NCBI GenBank assembly: GCA_024278455.1
Contig: JAJRTE010000196.1
Location: 1-43,603, forward strand
Direction: 5' to 3'
Source of the DNA: Myxococcota bacterium
Lineage (GTDB): Bacteria; Myxococcota_A; UBA796; JAJRTE01
DNA: 43,603 nucleotides
A program made the position numbers and the translations under genes. The notes under the pieces are model-generated. The model made no database searches. It was not told the origin of the DNA and was given only the letters and a program-made list of their open reading frames with translations. Positions within the stretch are counted from its first letter, which is position 1. The number at the start of each line of letters is the position of its first letter. This document shows positions 1 through 8,872 of the stretch, one piece after another.

Positions 1-129
1 CAGGGGGATCGGCCGGTGTCGGCGTCGGCTCTCCAGGGGGATCGGCCGGCGTCGGCGTCGGCTCTCCAGGGGGATCGGCCGGCGTCGGCGTCGGCTCTCC
101 AGGGGCATCGGCCGGCGTGGGTGTGCCGG
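1..129. repeat. 33-bp tandem repeat coding an 11-residue linker
   Basis: Units begin at 31, 64 and 97, and the window opens inside another copy at 1-30. The copies at 31-63 and 64-96 are essentially identical, the first has one visible change (gtgtcgg for gcgtcgg), and the fourth decays after about 20 bases. The period is a multiple of three and, read on the minus strand, encodes GEPTPTPADPP. It is therefore a coding minisatellite that can change linker length without breaking frame. The array may continue to the left of the window. Confidence 0.85.
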
Positions 130-244
130 TGGCGCCGGTGCACGCCACGCCAGGTGCAAGGGCAAAAAGCAGTAGCAGCACCCGGCGGCAGAGCCGAAGG
201 GTCTGTCCGATTGTTGTTCGGCCGCGCAGTCTATGCCTCCGCAC
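1..244 (-). CDS. Partial lipoprotein with PTPTPADPPGE repeats
   Basis: The minus strand is open from about 286 through the left edge of the window. It reads an Arg-rich n-region, a hydrophobic stretch LLLLFALAPGVAC resembling a lipoprotein signal ending in a lipobox-like GVAC, and then tandem PTPTPADPPGE repeats. Such Pro/Thr linkers are typical of surface lipoproteins that carry a folded domain further on, but that part lies outside the window. No ATG is in frame; GTG at 244 or GTG at 286 are the possible starts, and neither has a good ribosome binding site, so the start is uncertain. A similar but shorter linker, TPTPEP, occurs in the lipoprotein at 28214-29383. Function is unknown. Confidence 0.45.
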   Translation of the reverse strand, partial: MRRHRLRGRTTIGQTLRLCRRVLLLLFALAPGVACTGATGTPTPADAPGEPTPTPADPPGEPTPTPADPPGEPTPTPADPP

Positions 245-604
245 AACGAGGAGGAGTTCCCCGCCGTCTTGCCGGGGCTCCCACACCGGCCGGGCCGCGC
301 TGGCCTCCGTGCGTCGCAGGCGTCGCCGGAAAAAATGCGTGCCTGCGGGACACCCTCCGTTCTTCCGGGCCGGCTGCATGGGTTTCGATCCTCCGGATAG
401 GCAACATGCCATCGACGTCTTCGACACCACCGAGTGCGTGCGGGCACCGCCCTCGAACCGGTGCCCGTTTCGGTCCAGTCGAATACATTCGGATGTTGCG
501 GAACGATCTCGACCCGGCAAGAACTCGACAGGTCGCAGTTCTTGGCCTGACGGCCAGGCCACGGGGCGGTCCGTGCGTTGAGCGTGTCCCGAGACGCGCC
601 GCGT
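245..604. other. Intergenic region with one short inverted repeat
   Basis: No convincing gene lies here. Open frames on the plus strand have Arg/Pro/Ser-rich composition typical of noncoding GC-rich DNA. An inverted repeat at 541-557 (CTTGGCC, 3-4 base loop, GGCCAGG) sits about 48 bases beyond the end of ssnA. It could stabilise or end that transcript, but no T-run follows it on the minus strand, so I do not call it a terminator. Confidence 0.4.
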
Positions 605-1930
605 TCAGAATCGCTTCCACATCTTCGCCGCCAATTCGCGACTCCTCGCCGCGACGCGCTCCTCGTCGAGCACCTGGATTTCCTTGCCCCGCATCAGGAT
701 CTTGCCGCCGGCGACCGTGGTGTCCACCACCGCGTCTACCATGCCGAAGATGAAGTGGCCGAGGAAGTTGTCCGATGTCAAGGGAGTGGGCGGGTGGTAG
801 TCGAGGAGCGCCAGGTCGGCCGCCGCACCGACCTCGAGGCTCCCGAGTGTGACCGGGAAGAAGCGGTTGGCGATCCGGGCGTTGTTGAAGAGCAGCATCT
901 GGGGGGCTTCCACGAAGGCGACTCGAGGGTCCCGTTTCTCCAGCCGGTGGACGAGGTAGGCGCAACGCATCTGGGCCGGCATGTCCGACGACATCCCGTC
1001 GGTGCCGAGCCCGACCAGGATCCCCTCCCGCATCATGTCGAGAATCGGGGCCACGCCGACGGCGTTATTCATGTTCGACTCGGGATTGTGGACCACGGTG
1101 GTTCCGGTCTCCCGGATGAGTTCCCTTTCGTGGTCATCGATGTTGATGCAGTGAATGAACAGGGAGTTGACCCCACAGATTCCCCGATCCACGAGCCGCT
1201 CGACGGTCCGAACCCCGAAGTTCTCGAGGGCGTGCTGGTGGTCCTCGACCCCTTCTGCGACGTGGATGTGATAGCCCACGTTGAACTCCTCGGCCACCTC
1301 CCGGCACATCTCGAGGGTCCTGTCGGACACGGTGAAGGAGGCATGGATCCCCACCATGCCGGCGAGTCGAGGGTCTGGTTCCTTCCGGAGACGTTCCAGG
1401 AACCGGGCGTTCTCCCGGACGCCGGCGCCTGGTTCGTTCCTGTCGGAAACCTCGTAGCAGAGGGAGGCGCGGATTCCCGACTCGAGGACGGCCTCCGCCA
1501 GGAGATCCAGGGAGCCATCCCGGCAGGATGGGCTGGCGTGGTGGTCCAGGATGGTGGTCGTCCCGTTGCGGATGCATTCGATGAGGGGCACGAGCGCGCT
1601 GGAAGTCACGTCTTCCGGTGAGAGTGCCCTGTCCAGACGCCACCAGAGCCGCTCGAGGATTTCTCCGAATGCGAAAGCCGGTTCGCCCGGAGGCGCGAAG
1701 CCTCGAGCCATGGTGCTGTAGAGGTGATGATGGGCGCAGATGAACCCCGGAAGCACGACCTTGTTGCGTGCATCGATGACCTGGCAATCTCCAGCAGTGG
1801 CTTCCAGCGTTTGGGACGGCCCGACGTCGGCTATTCTGCCGTTTTCGATGGCCACGGCCCCATCGTGGATGACCTGGTTGTTCTCGCCGAGGGTGACGAC
1901 GGTGCCGTGGGTTATCAACAACTTGTCCAT
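605..1930 (-). CDS. ssnA: SsnA-type aminohydrolase
   Basis: This is a 441-residue amidohydrolase-superfamily enzyme closely resembling the SsnA/chlorohydrolase group. The N-terminus MDKLLITHGTVVTLGENN is typical. Metal ligands are visible as the HxH motif in PGFICAHHHLY (His67, His69), HIH at 221-223 and Asp311 in GLGTDGMSSD. These enzymes hydrolyse C-N or C-halogen bonds on purine- or pteridine-like rings; SsnA itself has no firmly known substrate and in E. coli lies in the ygfK/xdhD region linked to selenium-dependent molybdenum hydroxylases. The ATG at 1930 is chosen because GGAGG lies 7 bases upstream, although the frame stays open to 2218. It starts 19 bases after the oxidoreductase gene ends, so the two probably share a transcript. 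The family is confident; the reaction is not. Confidence 0.88.
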   Translation of the reverse strand: MDKLLITHGTVVTLGENNQVIHDGAVAIENGRIADVGPSQTLEATAGDCQVIDARNKVVLPGFICAHHHLYSTMARGFAPPGEPAFAFGEILERLWWRLDRALSPEDVTSSALVPLIECIRNGTTTILDHHASPSCRDGSLDLLAEAVLESGIRASLCYEVSDRNEPGAGVRENARFLERLRKEPDPRLAGMVGIHASFTVSDRTLEMCREVAEEFNVGYHIHVAEGVEDHQHALENFGVRTVERLVDRGICGVNSLFIHCINIDDHERELIRETGTTVVHNPESNMNNAVGVAPILDMMREGILVGLGTDGMSSDMPAQMRCAYLVHRLEKRDPRVAFVEAPQMLLFNNARIANRFFPVTLGSLEVGAAADLALLDYHPPTPLTSDNFLGHFIFGMVDAVVDTTVAGGKILMRGKEIQVLDEERVAARSRELAAKMWKRF

Positions 1931-1949
1931 GGAATGCCTCCTTGACTTC

Positions 1950-4508
1950 TCAGTCTTCCTTGAGCGCCGCAGCTTCCTCGGGCGTCCTGTCACGCATGTC
2001 GATGGCCATTGCGAAGCATTTGAGTGCGCAGATGCCGCACCCCACGCACCTCGAGGGGTCTGTGATCGGGAACCCGTCCTCGTCCAGGGAGATGGCGAGG
2101 TAGGGGCAGCGGGCGCAGTTGCCGCACCTGAGGCACAGTTCTCGAGACGGAGCCGAGACCTTCTTGAATGGCGAGAGATCCATGAAATCGGTAACCGGGT
2201 CGGGCAGGGCGATTCCAATGAGGTCTGCGACGCTGTGGATACCCCGGTCGGCCATCAGGTGGCTGAGTCCCGACGTGAGGTCGTCGATGATGCCGTACCC
2301 GTATTTCATGGCGATGGTGCAGAACTGGACGGTCTTCGCGCCGAGAGCGAGGAAGTCTGCTGCGGCCTTGTAGTCCATGGGGCCGCCGTTGCCGGAGATG
2401 GTCACACCGAGGTGTGCCACCTTGGCCAGGGAGAGGAAGCTGATGTTGAGGATTCCCGCCCCGCTGGCGCCGACGATGATCCCCTCCTCCCACGTTGGCT
2501 TCTCGCCCGGCCGGAACGCCAGGGTGGGGAAGCTGTTGGCGAGCGTGATGCCGGCCTTTTTGTCGGGGTACCGCCGGAACACTTCTCGAGCCGCCGACAC
2601 GATGGACGCGACGGAGGTGACCGCGCCGGTCAGCTTGAAGAGCTTGGGTACGCTGCCATCCCCGGCCGACAGGACCCATTCGATGATCTTGGCCGTGAGT
2701 TCCGCGTTCTGGGACACGATGTCCCCTTCGGTGCCGTCGCCGCCCTGTGGGCAGGAGAGGCTGAATTCGATGCCCATTGCGCCGGCGTCCTCGAGCTTGC
2801 GGGAATTGCCCTGCCACTGGCGGGCATCGGCCTCGTCGTCTCCGGTGACCGGCCCTCCGGTCGAGCCGAGGGTCAGCCTGTCGGGGAACTCTTGCACCAA
2901 CTGCTCGATCTCCCGGCAGACCCGATCCAGGGCGTGGCCGGAGACGTTGTCGCAGTTGGCATAGGTATTCCTGTCGAAGGTGAACATGTACCGCTCGGGG
3001 ATGTGGATGGGCACCCCGTCGAACGCGGTCTTCATGATCCCGCCCGACCATCCCGCCGCGTATGCCTTTCGCATCTGCTCGATGCCGTCGGTGGGAGGCG
3101 CGGCCGAAAGGAGGAAGGGGGTGGCGATGGGACGCCCGAAAAAGTCGGCCTCGAGGGAGACCGGGCGGAAGTCGTAGCCCGGCACCACCGTCCGGCTCTT
3201 CACGTACCCGCCGCGATTCCTGGGGAACGACGGACGGGGACGGGCATCGAAAATCGCCTCGACCATATCGGCTGCGTTCTTCCCCGACGCCGACGCTTCG
3301 ACGACGGTGGTCGGCCCTTCGGCGCAGTCGCCGGCATACACCACGCGCGGGTCGTCGACCTTGGGGAAGCTCGACCGGAGCCCGATGGCGATGATCACCG
3401 TGTCGATGTCATTGCGGCGCGTCTCGGAGCCTGGAATCGGCACCACCTGGCGGGGATGGAACGGTGTTCCCGCGGGAAGCGTCACCTTGCGGGTCGCAAG
3501 CCCGCCGATCTCTCCGTCCCGGATGTGGATTTCGGTGACCTGCGTCCGGCCGTCCACGTCGACCCCGCTCGCGACCAGGCCCTTCATCTCCTTCTCGGAC
3601 AAGGGCATCTCGCTCAACGTCTCGAGGGCGAACATCTCGACTCGAGCCGCCCCCTGGGCCTTGGCGGTCACGGCGCAGTCATACGCCGTGGCACCGCCCC
3701 CGATGACGGCGACGTGCCCGGAGACGTCCCACGCGTCGGGGTCCTTGAGGAAGTCCGTGGCCGCGATGGCTGCGTCTTCTCCCGGAATGCCCAGCCGAAT
3801 AGGGGTCCAGAGGCCGGTGGCCACGACCACCGCGTCATAGCCTGCTTCCAAAAGCGCCGCCGGAGTCTCGACCTCGCTCCCCAGCTCGACCTCGACGCCA
3901 GTCTGGTCGATCAGCCACTGGATGTCGGTCTCCAGCACGGACTTCTCGAGGCGGAAACCAGGAATGCAGTGGCACATGCCGCCAAGGCGTTCGTCGCGTT
4001 CGAAAAGGGTGACACCGTGGCCTCGCTGCGACAGCATGGCCGCGGCCGCGAGACCCGCGGGACCGCCACCCACGACCGCCACACGCCTCCCCGTGGGCTC
4101 CGGCCTCGAGAGGGCGGGCATGCCGCCGATTTCCTTGGCCCGCTGGATCAACGTGGCCTGCACCTGTGGAATATCTACCGCGCCGTCGAGCTTCTTGTGG
4201 ACGCATGCAGCCATGCAGTGGTGGTCCGGGCAGACCATGCCACAGATTCCGCCCAGGGGGTTACGTGTCATGATCTCGGCCGCCGCGCGCTTGATGTCGG
4301 ACGGAAGCCCGACCTGGGCAGCACGAATGAAGTCGGCCGGAGAGCAATGGCTGGGGCATGCTTCGCGGCAAGGTTTCTCTTCGCAGAATTCGCACTTCGT
4401 GAGTTCCGCTTTGAGTTGGGCGCTGGTCAAGAACGGGCTGGTTTCGTGCACCGTCCGGGGCTCGGTGGTGCTGCTCTTTGCCGCCGCTGGCGTGTCACCC
4501 TGGCTCAT
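1950..4508 (-). CDS. DPD-like FAD/FMN/Fe-S oxidoreductase fusion
   Basis: The 852-residue protein has the domain order of dihydropyrimidine dehydrogenase. An N-terminal Cys-rich Fe-S region (Cys39, 42, 47, 51, 55, plus GGICGMVCPDHHC near 87-98) is followed by an FAD fold (VAVVGGGPAGL, 143-153), an NAD(P) fold (HVAVIGGGATAYD, 265-277) and a dihydroorotate-dehydrogenase-like FMN barrel (about 448-770). It ends with two ferredoxin clusters, CLRCGNCARCP (792-802) and CVGCGICALKC (821-831). The first cluster has CX2CX2CX2C spacing, one residue short of the usual pattern. The barrel keeps LSCPQGG (584-590), but the active-site Cys that follows this motif in DPD is not seen; GDIVSQ stands there. The substrate is therefore probably not a plain pyrimidine, or the catalytic base differs. 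The start is ATG 4508, with GGGAGG upstream; the open frame runs to 5240. It is the first gene of the ssnA unit and could deliver or accept electrons in heterocycle catabolism. Confidence 0.85.
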   Translation of the reverse strand: MSQGDTPAAAKSSTTEPRTVHETSPFLTSAQLKAELTKCEFCEEKPCREACPSHCSPADFIRAAQVGLPSDIKRAAAEIMTRNPLGGICGMVCPDHHCMAACVHKKLDGAVDIPQVQATLIQRAKEIGGMPALSRPEPTGRRVAVVGGGPAGLAAAAMLSQRGHGVTLFERDERLGGMCHCIPGFRLEKSVLETDIQWLIDQTGVEVELGSEVETPAALLEAGYDAVVVATGLWTPIRLGIPGEDAAIAATDFLKDPDAWDVSGHVAVIGGGATAYDCAVTAKAQGAARVEMFALETLSEMPLSEKEMKGLVASGVDVDGRTQVTEIHIRDGEIGGLATRKVTLPAGTPFHPRQVVPIPGSETRRNDIDTVIIAIGLRSSFPKVDDPRVVYAGDCAEGPTTVVEASASGKNAADMVEAIFDARPRPSFPRNRGGYVKSRTVVPGYDFRPVSLEADFFGRPIATPFLLSAAPPTDGIEQMRKAYAAGWSGGIMKTAFDGVPIHIPERYMFTFDRNTYANCDNVSGHALDRVCREIEQLVQEFPDRLTLGSTGGPVTGDDEADARQWQGNSRKLEDAGAMGIEFSLSCPQGGDGTEGDIVSQNAELTAKIIEWVLSAGDGSVPKLFKLTGAVTSVASIVSAAREVFRRYPDKKAGITLANSFPTLAFRPGEKPTWEEGIIVGASGAGILNISFLSLAKVAHLGVTISGNGGPMDYKAAADFLALGAKTVQFCTIAMKYGYGIIDDLTSGLSHLMADRGIHSVADLIGIALPDPVTDFMDLSPFKKVSAPSRELCLRCGNCARCPYLAISLDEDGFPITDPSRCVGCGICALKCFAMAIDMRDRTPEEAAALKED

Positions 4509-5070
4509 GTTCCGATTCCTCCCAAAATGTTCCATACCCGGGCTCCCCGCGGGGACGACTTCGGCGCCTGGGTGCCGGGGATCCCGCGTCCTGCCCTGGA
4601 TGTCGGCGTGCTCGAGGGCGTCTCCTGCCGGAGAGAAGGGTCCCGGCGCGGCCTCAGCGACCTGGCACGCACGCTCACCGGACCGATTCCGAGTCAAGCT
4701 ACCACCCCGCAGCCGACAACGCAACAGGAACACACCGCTCGCGACTCCCTGCTCCCTGTTTCTTGCTCGCCACTCCCCGCTCTGCCCATGACACCGAGCG
4801 GCTGCCGGCAGGATCCGGCTGGCGGGCCACTGTCCCGCGTGGGCCTGTTGATGGCGAAACGCCGCGTGATGACGCCATTTCCGGCCTGGTGGAATTGGAA
4901 ACCAAATGTTTCGGTTTCGTGGGGTTTTTTCCTTGACAACGCAGGGATATTGTTCTATTGACAGCTTCTCGCGCTGGCACCGGTTATGAAGATTGGGTTC
5001 CGCCGGCACCCTACGGGTATGCGCCCTTGCGATGTCGACCCAGGGGGGGTCATCCGGGAGAGGCACGATC
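4509..5070. other. Divergent intergenic region between ssnA unit and nuo operon
   Basis: No gene is supported across these 562 bases. It must hold the promoters for both the oxidoreductase/ssnA unit (leftward) and the nuo operon (rightward). An inverted repeat (GAAACC ... GGTTTC, about 4898-4918) is followed by TGGGG and a T6 run at 4925-4930, directly before the proposed nuo -35 box. That could be a rightward terminator-like hairpin ahead of nuo or simply an AT-rich promoter-upstream element. The open frames across the region extend real genes upstream or lie antisense. Confidence 0.45.
4933..4961 (+). promoter_or_regulatory. Candidate sigma-70-type promoter for nuo operon
   Basis: A consensus -35 box TTGACA (4933-4938) is followed after 17 bases by TATTGA (4956-4961), a moderate match to TATAAT. 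It lies about 110 bases upstream of the nuoA start, in the most AT-rich stretch between the divergent units. Only the spacing and hexamers support it. Confidence 0.45.
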
Positions 5071-5448
5071 GTGAATCCAGAATTCCTTACCGTCCTGGTT
5101 TTTCTCGCCATCGGCGCCGGGTTCGTCTTCGTGGCACTCCTGGCTGGCCACTTCTTGCGGCCCAGTGTCCCGAACGAGGAGAAGGGCACGACATACGAGT
5201 GCGGGGAACGCCCTTTCGTCTCGGCCTGGTTCAACTTCAACCCGCGCTTCTACATCGTCGCCATCATCTTCCTGATTTTCGACGTGGCGCTGGCAATCCT
5301 GTTTACGCCGCTGTCCGTGGTTTCCCGCCACATCGGCGGTACGGAGCAGTGGGCTGCTGTGGGAGCGATACTGTTTTTTCTCGCCCCGTTGTCGTTGGGA
5401 CTGGCGTATGTATGGGGGAAAGGAGACCTCGAGTGGTTGAAGAAATGA
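5071..5448 (+). CDS. nuoA: NADH-quinone oxidoreductase subunit A
   Basis: A 125-residue membrane subunit of respiratory complex I with three predicted transmembrane helices (about 5-25, 65-85, 97-115). The conserved loop YECGERP follows the first helix. GTG 5071 is chosen as start because GGGAGAGG lies just upstream and the next residues, [13 protein letters not shown], begin the first helix; the open frame starts earlier at 4993 without a site. It opens the nuo operon, and its TGA overlaps the nuoB start as ATGA, which implies translational coupling. Confidence 0.95.
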   Translation: MNPEFLTVLVFLAIGAGFVFVALLAGHFLRPSVPNEEKGTTYECGERPFVSAWFNFNPRFYIVAIIFLIFDVALAILFTPLSVVSRHIGGTEQWAAVGAILFFLAPLSLGLAYVWGKGDLEWLKK

Positions 5449-6008
5449 ACAGTCCGCGGGTCATCGAGGCCGGTCTCGAGGGTGGGCCCGGGCAGGGGGC
5501 TGTGCTGTGGGGGAAGGCCAGCTATCTACTGAACCTCTCGCGCAAGCATTCCCTGTGGTACCTGCTCTTCGCCACGGCCTGCTGCGGCATCGAGATGATG
5601 CAGACCGGCGGCCCCCGAACGGACCTGGACAGGTTCGGCATGGTATTCCGGGCGTCGCCACGCCAGTCCGACCTGATGCTCGTGGCCGGGACCATCACGT
5701 ACAAGATGGCCGACCGGGTCAAGCTGCTCTATGACCAGATGGCAGAACCCAAGTATGTCATCGCAATGGGTTCGTGTGCCAGTTGTGGTGGCCTGTTCCA
5801 GAAGTCCTATTCGGTCTTGAAGGGTGTCGATCTCATCGTTCCGGTCGATCTTTACCTTCCGGGGTGTCCGCCACGCCCGGAAGCTCTGAACGACGCCATG
5901 ATGAAGATGCAGGACATCATTCTGTCCGAGGATTGGCGGCGCAAGATGACCGAGAAGACGGAACCCAGGCCGCAGATGGGGCGTGGCGGCATCCTCAAGA
6001 GGGCCTGA
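5445..6008 (+). CDS. nuoB: NADH-quinone oxidoreductase subunit B
   Basis: The 187-residue NuoB homologue holds the terminal [4Fe-4S] cluster N2 of complex I, the donor to quinone. The ligand cysteines are visible: the adjacent pair in [17 protein letters not shown] and PGCPPRPE. Length and motif order match the family. It overlaps nuoA by four bases (ATGA) and is followed three bases later by nuoC. The C-terminal tail after the PGCPPRPE region is charged ([18 protein letters not shown]), as in other NuoB proteins. Confidence 0.96.
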   Translation: MNSPRVIEAGLEGGPGQGAVLWGKASYLLNLSRKHSLWYLLFATACCGIEMMQTGGPRTDLDRFGMVFRASPRQSDLMLVAGTITYKMADRVKLLYDQMAEPKYVIAMGSCASCGGLFQKSYSVLKGVDLIVPVDLYLPGCPPRPEALNDAMMKMQDIILSEDWRRKMTEKTEPRPQMGRGGILKRA

Positions 6009-6011
6009 GAC

Positions 6012-6521
6012 ATGCATTTCGACGAGATCGTTGCCAGGCTGCGCGAGAGATTCGGCGACTTGGTGGGAGAGGCCGATGAGCCCGACCCGGCCCGGCCCAG
6101 TCTGCTTCCCGGTGTGTTCGTCCGCGCAGATTCTGTGACCGACGTATGCCGGTTCCTCCACGACGAGCCGGCGATGGCGTTCGAGCACCTGAGCTGTATC
6201 ACCGGCACGGATTTCAAGGATTCGATTCACCTGGCTTACGTCATGACGTCCTATGTACACCGGCAGGTGATCGCGCTGAAGGTCAAGCTGGACAGGGACG
6301 ACCCCTCGATTCGCACCGTCGAGGAGATCTGGGCCACGGCCAACTGGAACGAGCGCGAAATCTATGACTTGCTGGGCGTCTATTTCGAGGGCCATTCGGA
6401 CCTCCGCCGCCTGCTGATGCCGGACGACTGGGTCGGCCACCCGCTGCGCAAGGACTACCAGGAACAGCCCGACTACCACGAAATACCGACAACGCGTGAG
6501 AACCCTCTTGGGAAGTACTGA
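6012..6521 (+). CDS. nuoC: NADH-quinone oxidoreductase subunit C
   Basis: A 169-residue hydrophilic subunit of the peripheral arm of complex I. It carries the family signature around [17 protein letters not shown] and [18 protein letters not shown] near the C-terminus. NuoC is a separate protein here, unlike the NuoCD fusion of E. coli. The ATG lies three bases after the nuoB stop, and nuoD starts two bases after this stop, so it is an internal operon gene. Confidence 0.96.
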   Translation: MHFDEIVARLRERFGDLVGEADEPDPARPSLLPGVFVRADSVTDVCRFLHDEPAMAFEHLSCITGTDFKDSIHLAYVMTSYVHRQVIALKVKLDRDDPSIRTVEEIWATANWNEREIYDLLGVYFEGHSDLRRLLMPDDWVGHPLRKDYQEQPDYHEIPTTRENPLGKY

Positions 6522-6523
6522 AC

Positions 6524-7663
6524 GTGATGGAAAACGCGCTGAACAAGCAGGCGGTCTCTGACGATCTCATGATTCTGAACATGGGGCCTCAGCACCCGAG
6601 CACACACGGGGTGATCCGTTTCGTCATCACCGGCGATGGCGAGGTGATGCAGCGTGCCGTCCCCCATGTCGGCTACCTCCACCGGGGGATCGAGAAGCTC
6701 GCGGAAGGCCTCCCCTACCCGTCGTTCGTACCGTTCACCGACCGCGTGGACTACCTGGCCGCCATGTTCGCCAACCACGGCTACGCCATGGCGGTGGAGC
6801 GATTACTGGGAATCGAAGTGCCTCGGCGCGCCGAGTACCTGCGGGTCATCGTGTCCGAGTTGAATCGGATCGCCAGCCACCTGATAGGCGTTGGCGCGAT
6901 GGCCATGGACATAGGCGCTTTCACCCCCTTCCTTCACGGTATCCGGGAGCGGGAGAAGCTCAACGACATCATCGAGGAACTCTGCGGCGCAAGGCTGACC
7001 TACAACTATATCCGCGTCGGGGGGGTCTCTTTCGACTTTCCCCAGGGGCTGGATGCCAAGATACGCGCCTTCCTCGACACCTTCGAGCCCCTCATGGAGG
7101 AGTTCGACCGGCTCATCACCGTCAACGAGATCCTGGTCAAGCGCTGCGCGAACGTCGCCGTGATCGATGCCGAAACAGCCAAGTCCTACGGGCTGGTCGG
7201 GCCGAACCTTCGGGGAAGCGGGGTCGACTGGGACCTTCGCAGGGACCTGCCCTACTCGGCCTACCCGGATTTCGAATTCAACGTCTGCCTGGGGCGCGGT
7301 TTCAGGGGGACACTCGGCGACGCCTACGACAGGTTCATCGTCCGCGTCCAGGAGATGCAGGAAAGCGTCAAGATCATCAGGCAGGCCCTCGACGGGTTGC
7401 CCGAAGGTGAGATCAAGGGGAAGCTCCCCAGGAAGCTCAAGCCCGCCAAGGGCGAAGCCTACGGCGCCGTCGAAAGCGCGCGCGGAGAACTGGGCTACCA
7501 CGTCATTTCCGACGGCACGGACAAACCATACCGCGTGAAGATCCGCGCCGGGTCATTCAATGCCACGTCGATTGTCGAACACGCATCTCGAGGCCTGATG
7601 ATCGCGGACCTGGTCGTCCTGATCGCCAGCCTCGATGTGATCGCACCGGAGATTGACAGATAA
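6524..7663 (+). CDS. nuoD: NADH-quinone oxidoreductase subunit D
   Basis: The 379-residue 49-kDa-type subunit forms the quinone-binding pocket together with NuoB. The N-terminus has the conserved [13 protein letters not shown], and the body has [13 protein letters not shown] and [18 protein letters not shown]. The family is related to the large subunit of NiFe hydrogenases but lacks its metal-binding cysteine pairs. The start may be GTG 6524 or ATG 6527; the two differ by one residue. The stop shares a base with the nuoH ATG (TAATG). Confidence 0.96.
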   Translation: MMENALNKQAVSDDLMILNMGPQHPSTHGVIRFVITGDGEVMQRAVPHVGYLHRGIEKLAEGLPYPSFVPFTDRVDYLAAMFANHGYAMAVERLLGIEVPRRAEYLRVIVSELNRIASHLIGVGAMAMDIGAFTPFLHGIREREKLNDIIEELCGARLTYNYIRVGGVSFDFPQGLDAKIRAFLDTFEPLMEEFDRLITVNEILVKRCANVAVIDAETAKSYGLVGPNLRGSGVDWDLRRDLPYSAYPDFEFNVCLGRGFRGTLGDAYDRFIVRVQEMQESVKIIRQALDGLPEGEIKGKLPRKLKPAKGEAYGAVESARGELGYHVISDGTDKPYRVKIRAGSFNATSIVEHASRGLMIADLVVLIASLDVIAPEIDR

Positions 7664-8871
7664 TGGGCGACTTCTTCGAATACCTCAAGTCCCAGTGGAG
7701 CTTCGCCCAGGAGCACCCCGCGCTGGCCTTCTTCCTCCTCGTCGTAGGTTACGGCATCGTCATGATCGGGTTCTTCTCCGCGTTCGCCGGCCCGGTCACG
7801 TGGGTCGAACGCCGCGTCGCCGGACGCATGCAATGCCGGATCGGGCCCAACAGGGTCGGCCCGCACGGCTTCTTGCAGTGGCTCGCCGACGGCCTGAAGA
7901 ATTTCCTCAAGGAGGACCTGATTCCCAACGCGGCCGACAAGATCCTGTTTCGCATCGCCGTCTACCCGGTGTTCGCGGGCGTGTTCCTCACCTTCGTGGT
8001 GCTGCCCCTCGGCCCCTGGATCGTCGGTGCAGACCTCAGCGTCGGCGTCGTCTACCTCCTCGCCGTCACCGCGCTCGTCGTCACCGGCATCATCATGAGC
8101 GGGTGGGCCAGCAACTCCAAGTGGTCGTTGCTCGGCGGCATTCGCTCCGCGGCCCAGATGGTGAGCTACGAAGTGGCCGCGGGAATGGCCCTCCTCACAG
8201 CCATCATCCCCGCAGGCAGCCTATCGTTTCAGGATATCATCGAACACCAGGGCGGCTGGCCATGGCAGTGGCTCGTGGTATACTCCCCGGCCACCTTCCT
8301 CGCGTTCTTCGTCTATTTCACCGCCTCGCTCGCCGAAGGAAACAGGACGCCGTTCGACCTCCCCGAGGCCGAAAGTGAACTCGTCGCCGGCTACAATACC
8401 GAGTACTCGGGCATGCGCTTCCTGTTCTTCGCGTTCGCCGAGTGGGCGAATCTGTACGTCATCGGTGCAGTCATCACGGCCGTCTTCCTCGGCGGATGGC
8501 GCATCCCGGGCGTCGACATCGCAACGCAAACTAACAACATCTGGCTTCAGTTCGCCGGCGCCGCCATCTTTCTCACGAAAGCTTCCGTGCTGGTTTTCGT
8601 GACCATCTGGCTCCGCTGGACGCTCCCGCGCTTGCGCGTCGACCAGTTGATGCTCATGTGCTGGAAGTACTTCGTCCCCTTCGGGATCGGGCTGGTCGTG
8701 CTGTCCCTCTTCTGGCAGGTGCTCGCCGCGGCCGTGCCCACCTGGGTCACGAGCGCCATCAGTGTCTTGCTCACGTTGGCCGGGGCTGCCCTCGTCGCCG
8801 GCATGTTCTGGCGTGCGTGGTACAACATTCGGGCCGGCAAGGATGCTCCCGTATACACATGGTTGATCTGA
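7663..8871 (+). CDS. nuoH: NADH-quinone oxidoreductase subunit H
   Basis: A 402-residue polytopic membrane subunit at the junction between the peripheral and membrane arms; it lines the quinone channel. Conserved segments visible are ERRVAGRMQCRIGPNRVGP, a LADGLKNFLKED loop, ASNSKWSLLGGIRSAAQMVSYE and AEGNRTPFDLPEAESELVAGYNTEY (acidic loop lining the quinone channel). About eight or nine transmembrane helices are evident. It is a little longer than many NuoH proteins. It is coupled to nuoD by a one-base overlap and nuoI follows after one base. Confidence 0.96.
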   Translation: MGDFFEYLKSQWSFAQEHPALAFFLLVVGYGIVMIGFFSAFAGPVTWVERRVAGRMQCRIGPNRVGPHGFLQWLADGLKNFLKEDLIPNAADKILFRIAVYPVFAGVFLTFVVLPLGPWIVGADLSVGVVYLLAVTALVVTGIIMSGWASNSKWSLLGGIRSAAQMVSYEVAAGMALLTAIIPAGSLSFQDIIEHQGGWPWQWLVVYSPATFLAFFVYFTASLAEGNRTPFDLPEAESELVAGYNTEYSGMRFLFFAFAEWANLYVIGAVITAVFLGGWRIPGVDIATQTNNIWLQFAGAAIFLTKASVLVFVTIWLRWTLPRLRVDQLMLMCWKYFVPFGIGLVVLSLFWQVLAAAVPTWVTSAISVLLTLAGAALVAGMFWRAWYNIRAGKDAPVYTWLI

Positions 8872-8872
8872 C

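Noticed and set aside
1740..4961. Plus-strand open frame of 1073 codons
   Set aside because: It lies antisense to ssnA and the DPD-like gene, has Arg/Gly/Asp/His-rich composition and no recognisable motif; it is a GC-rich shadow.
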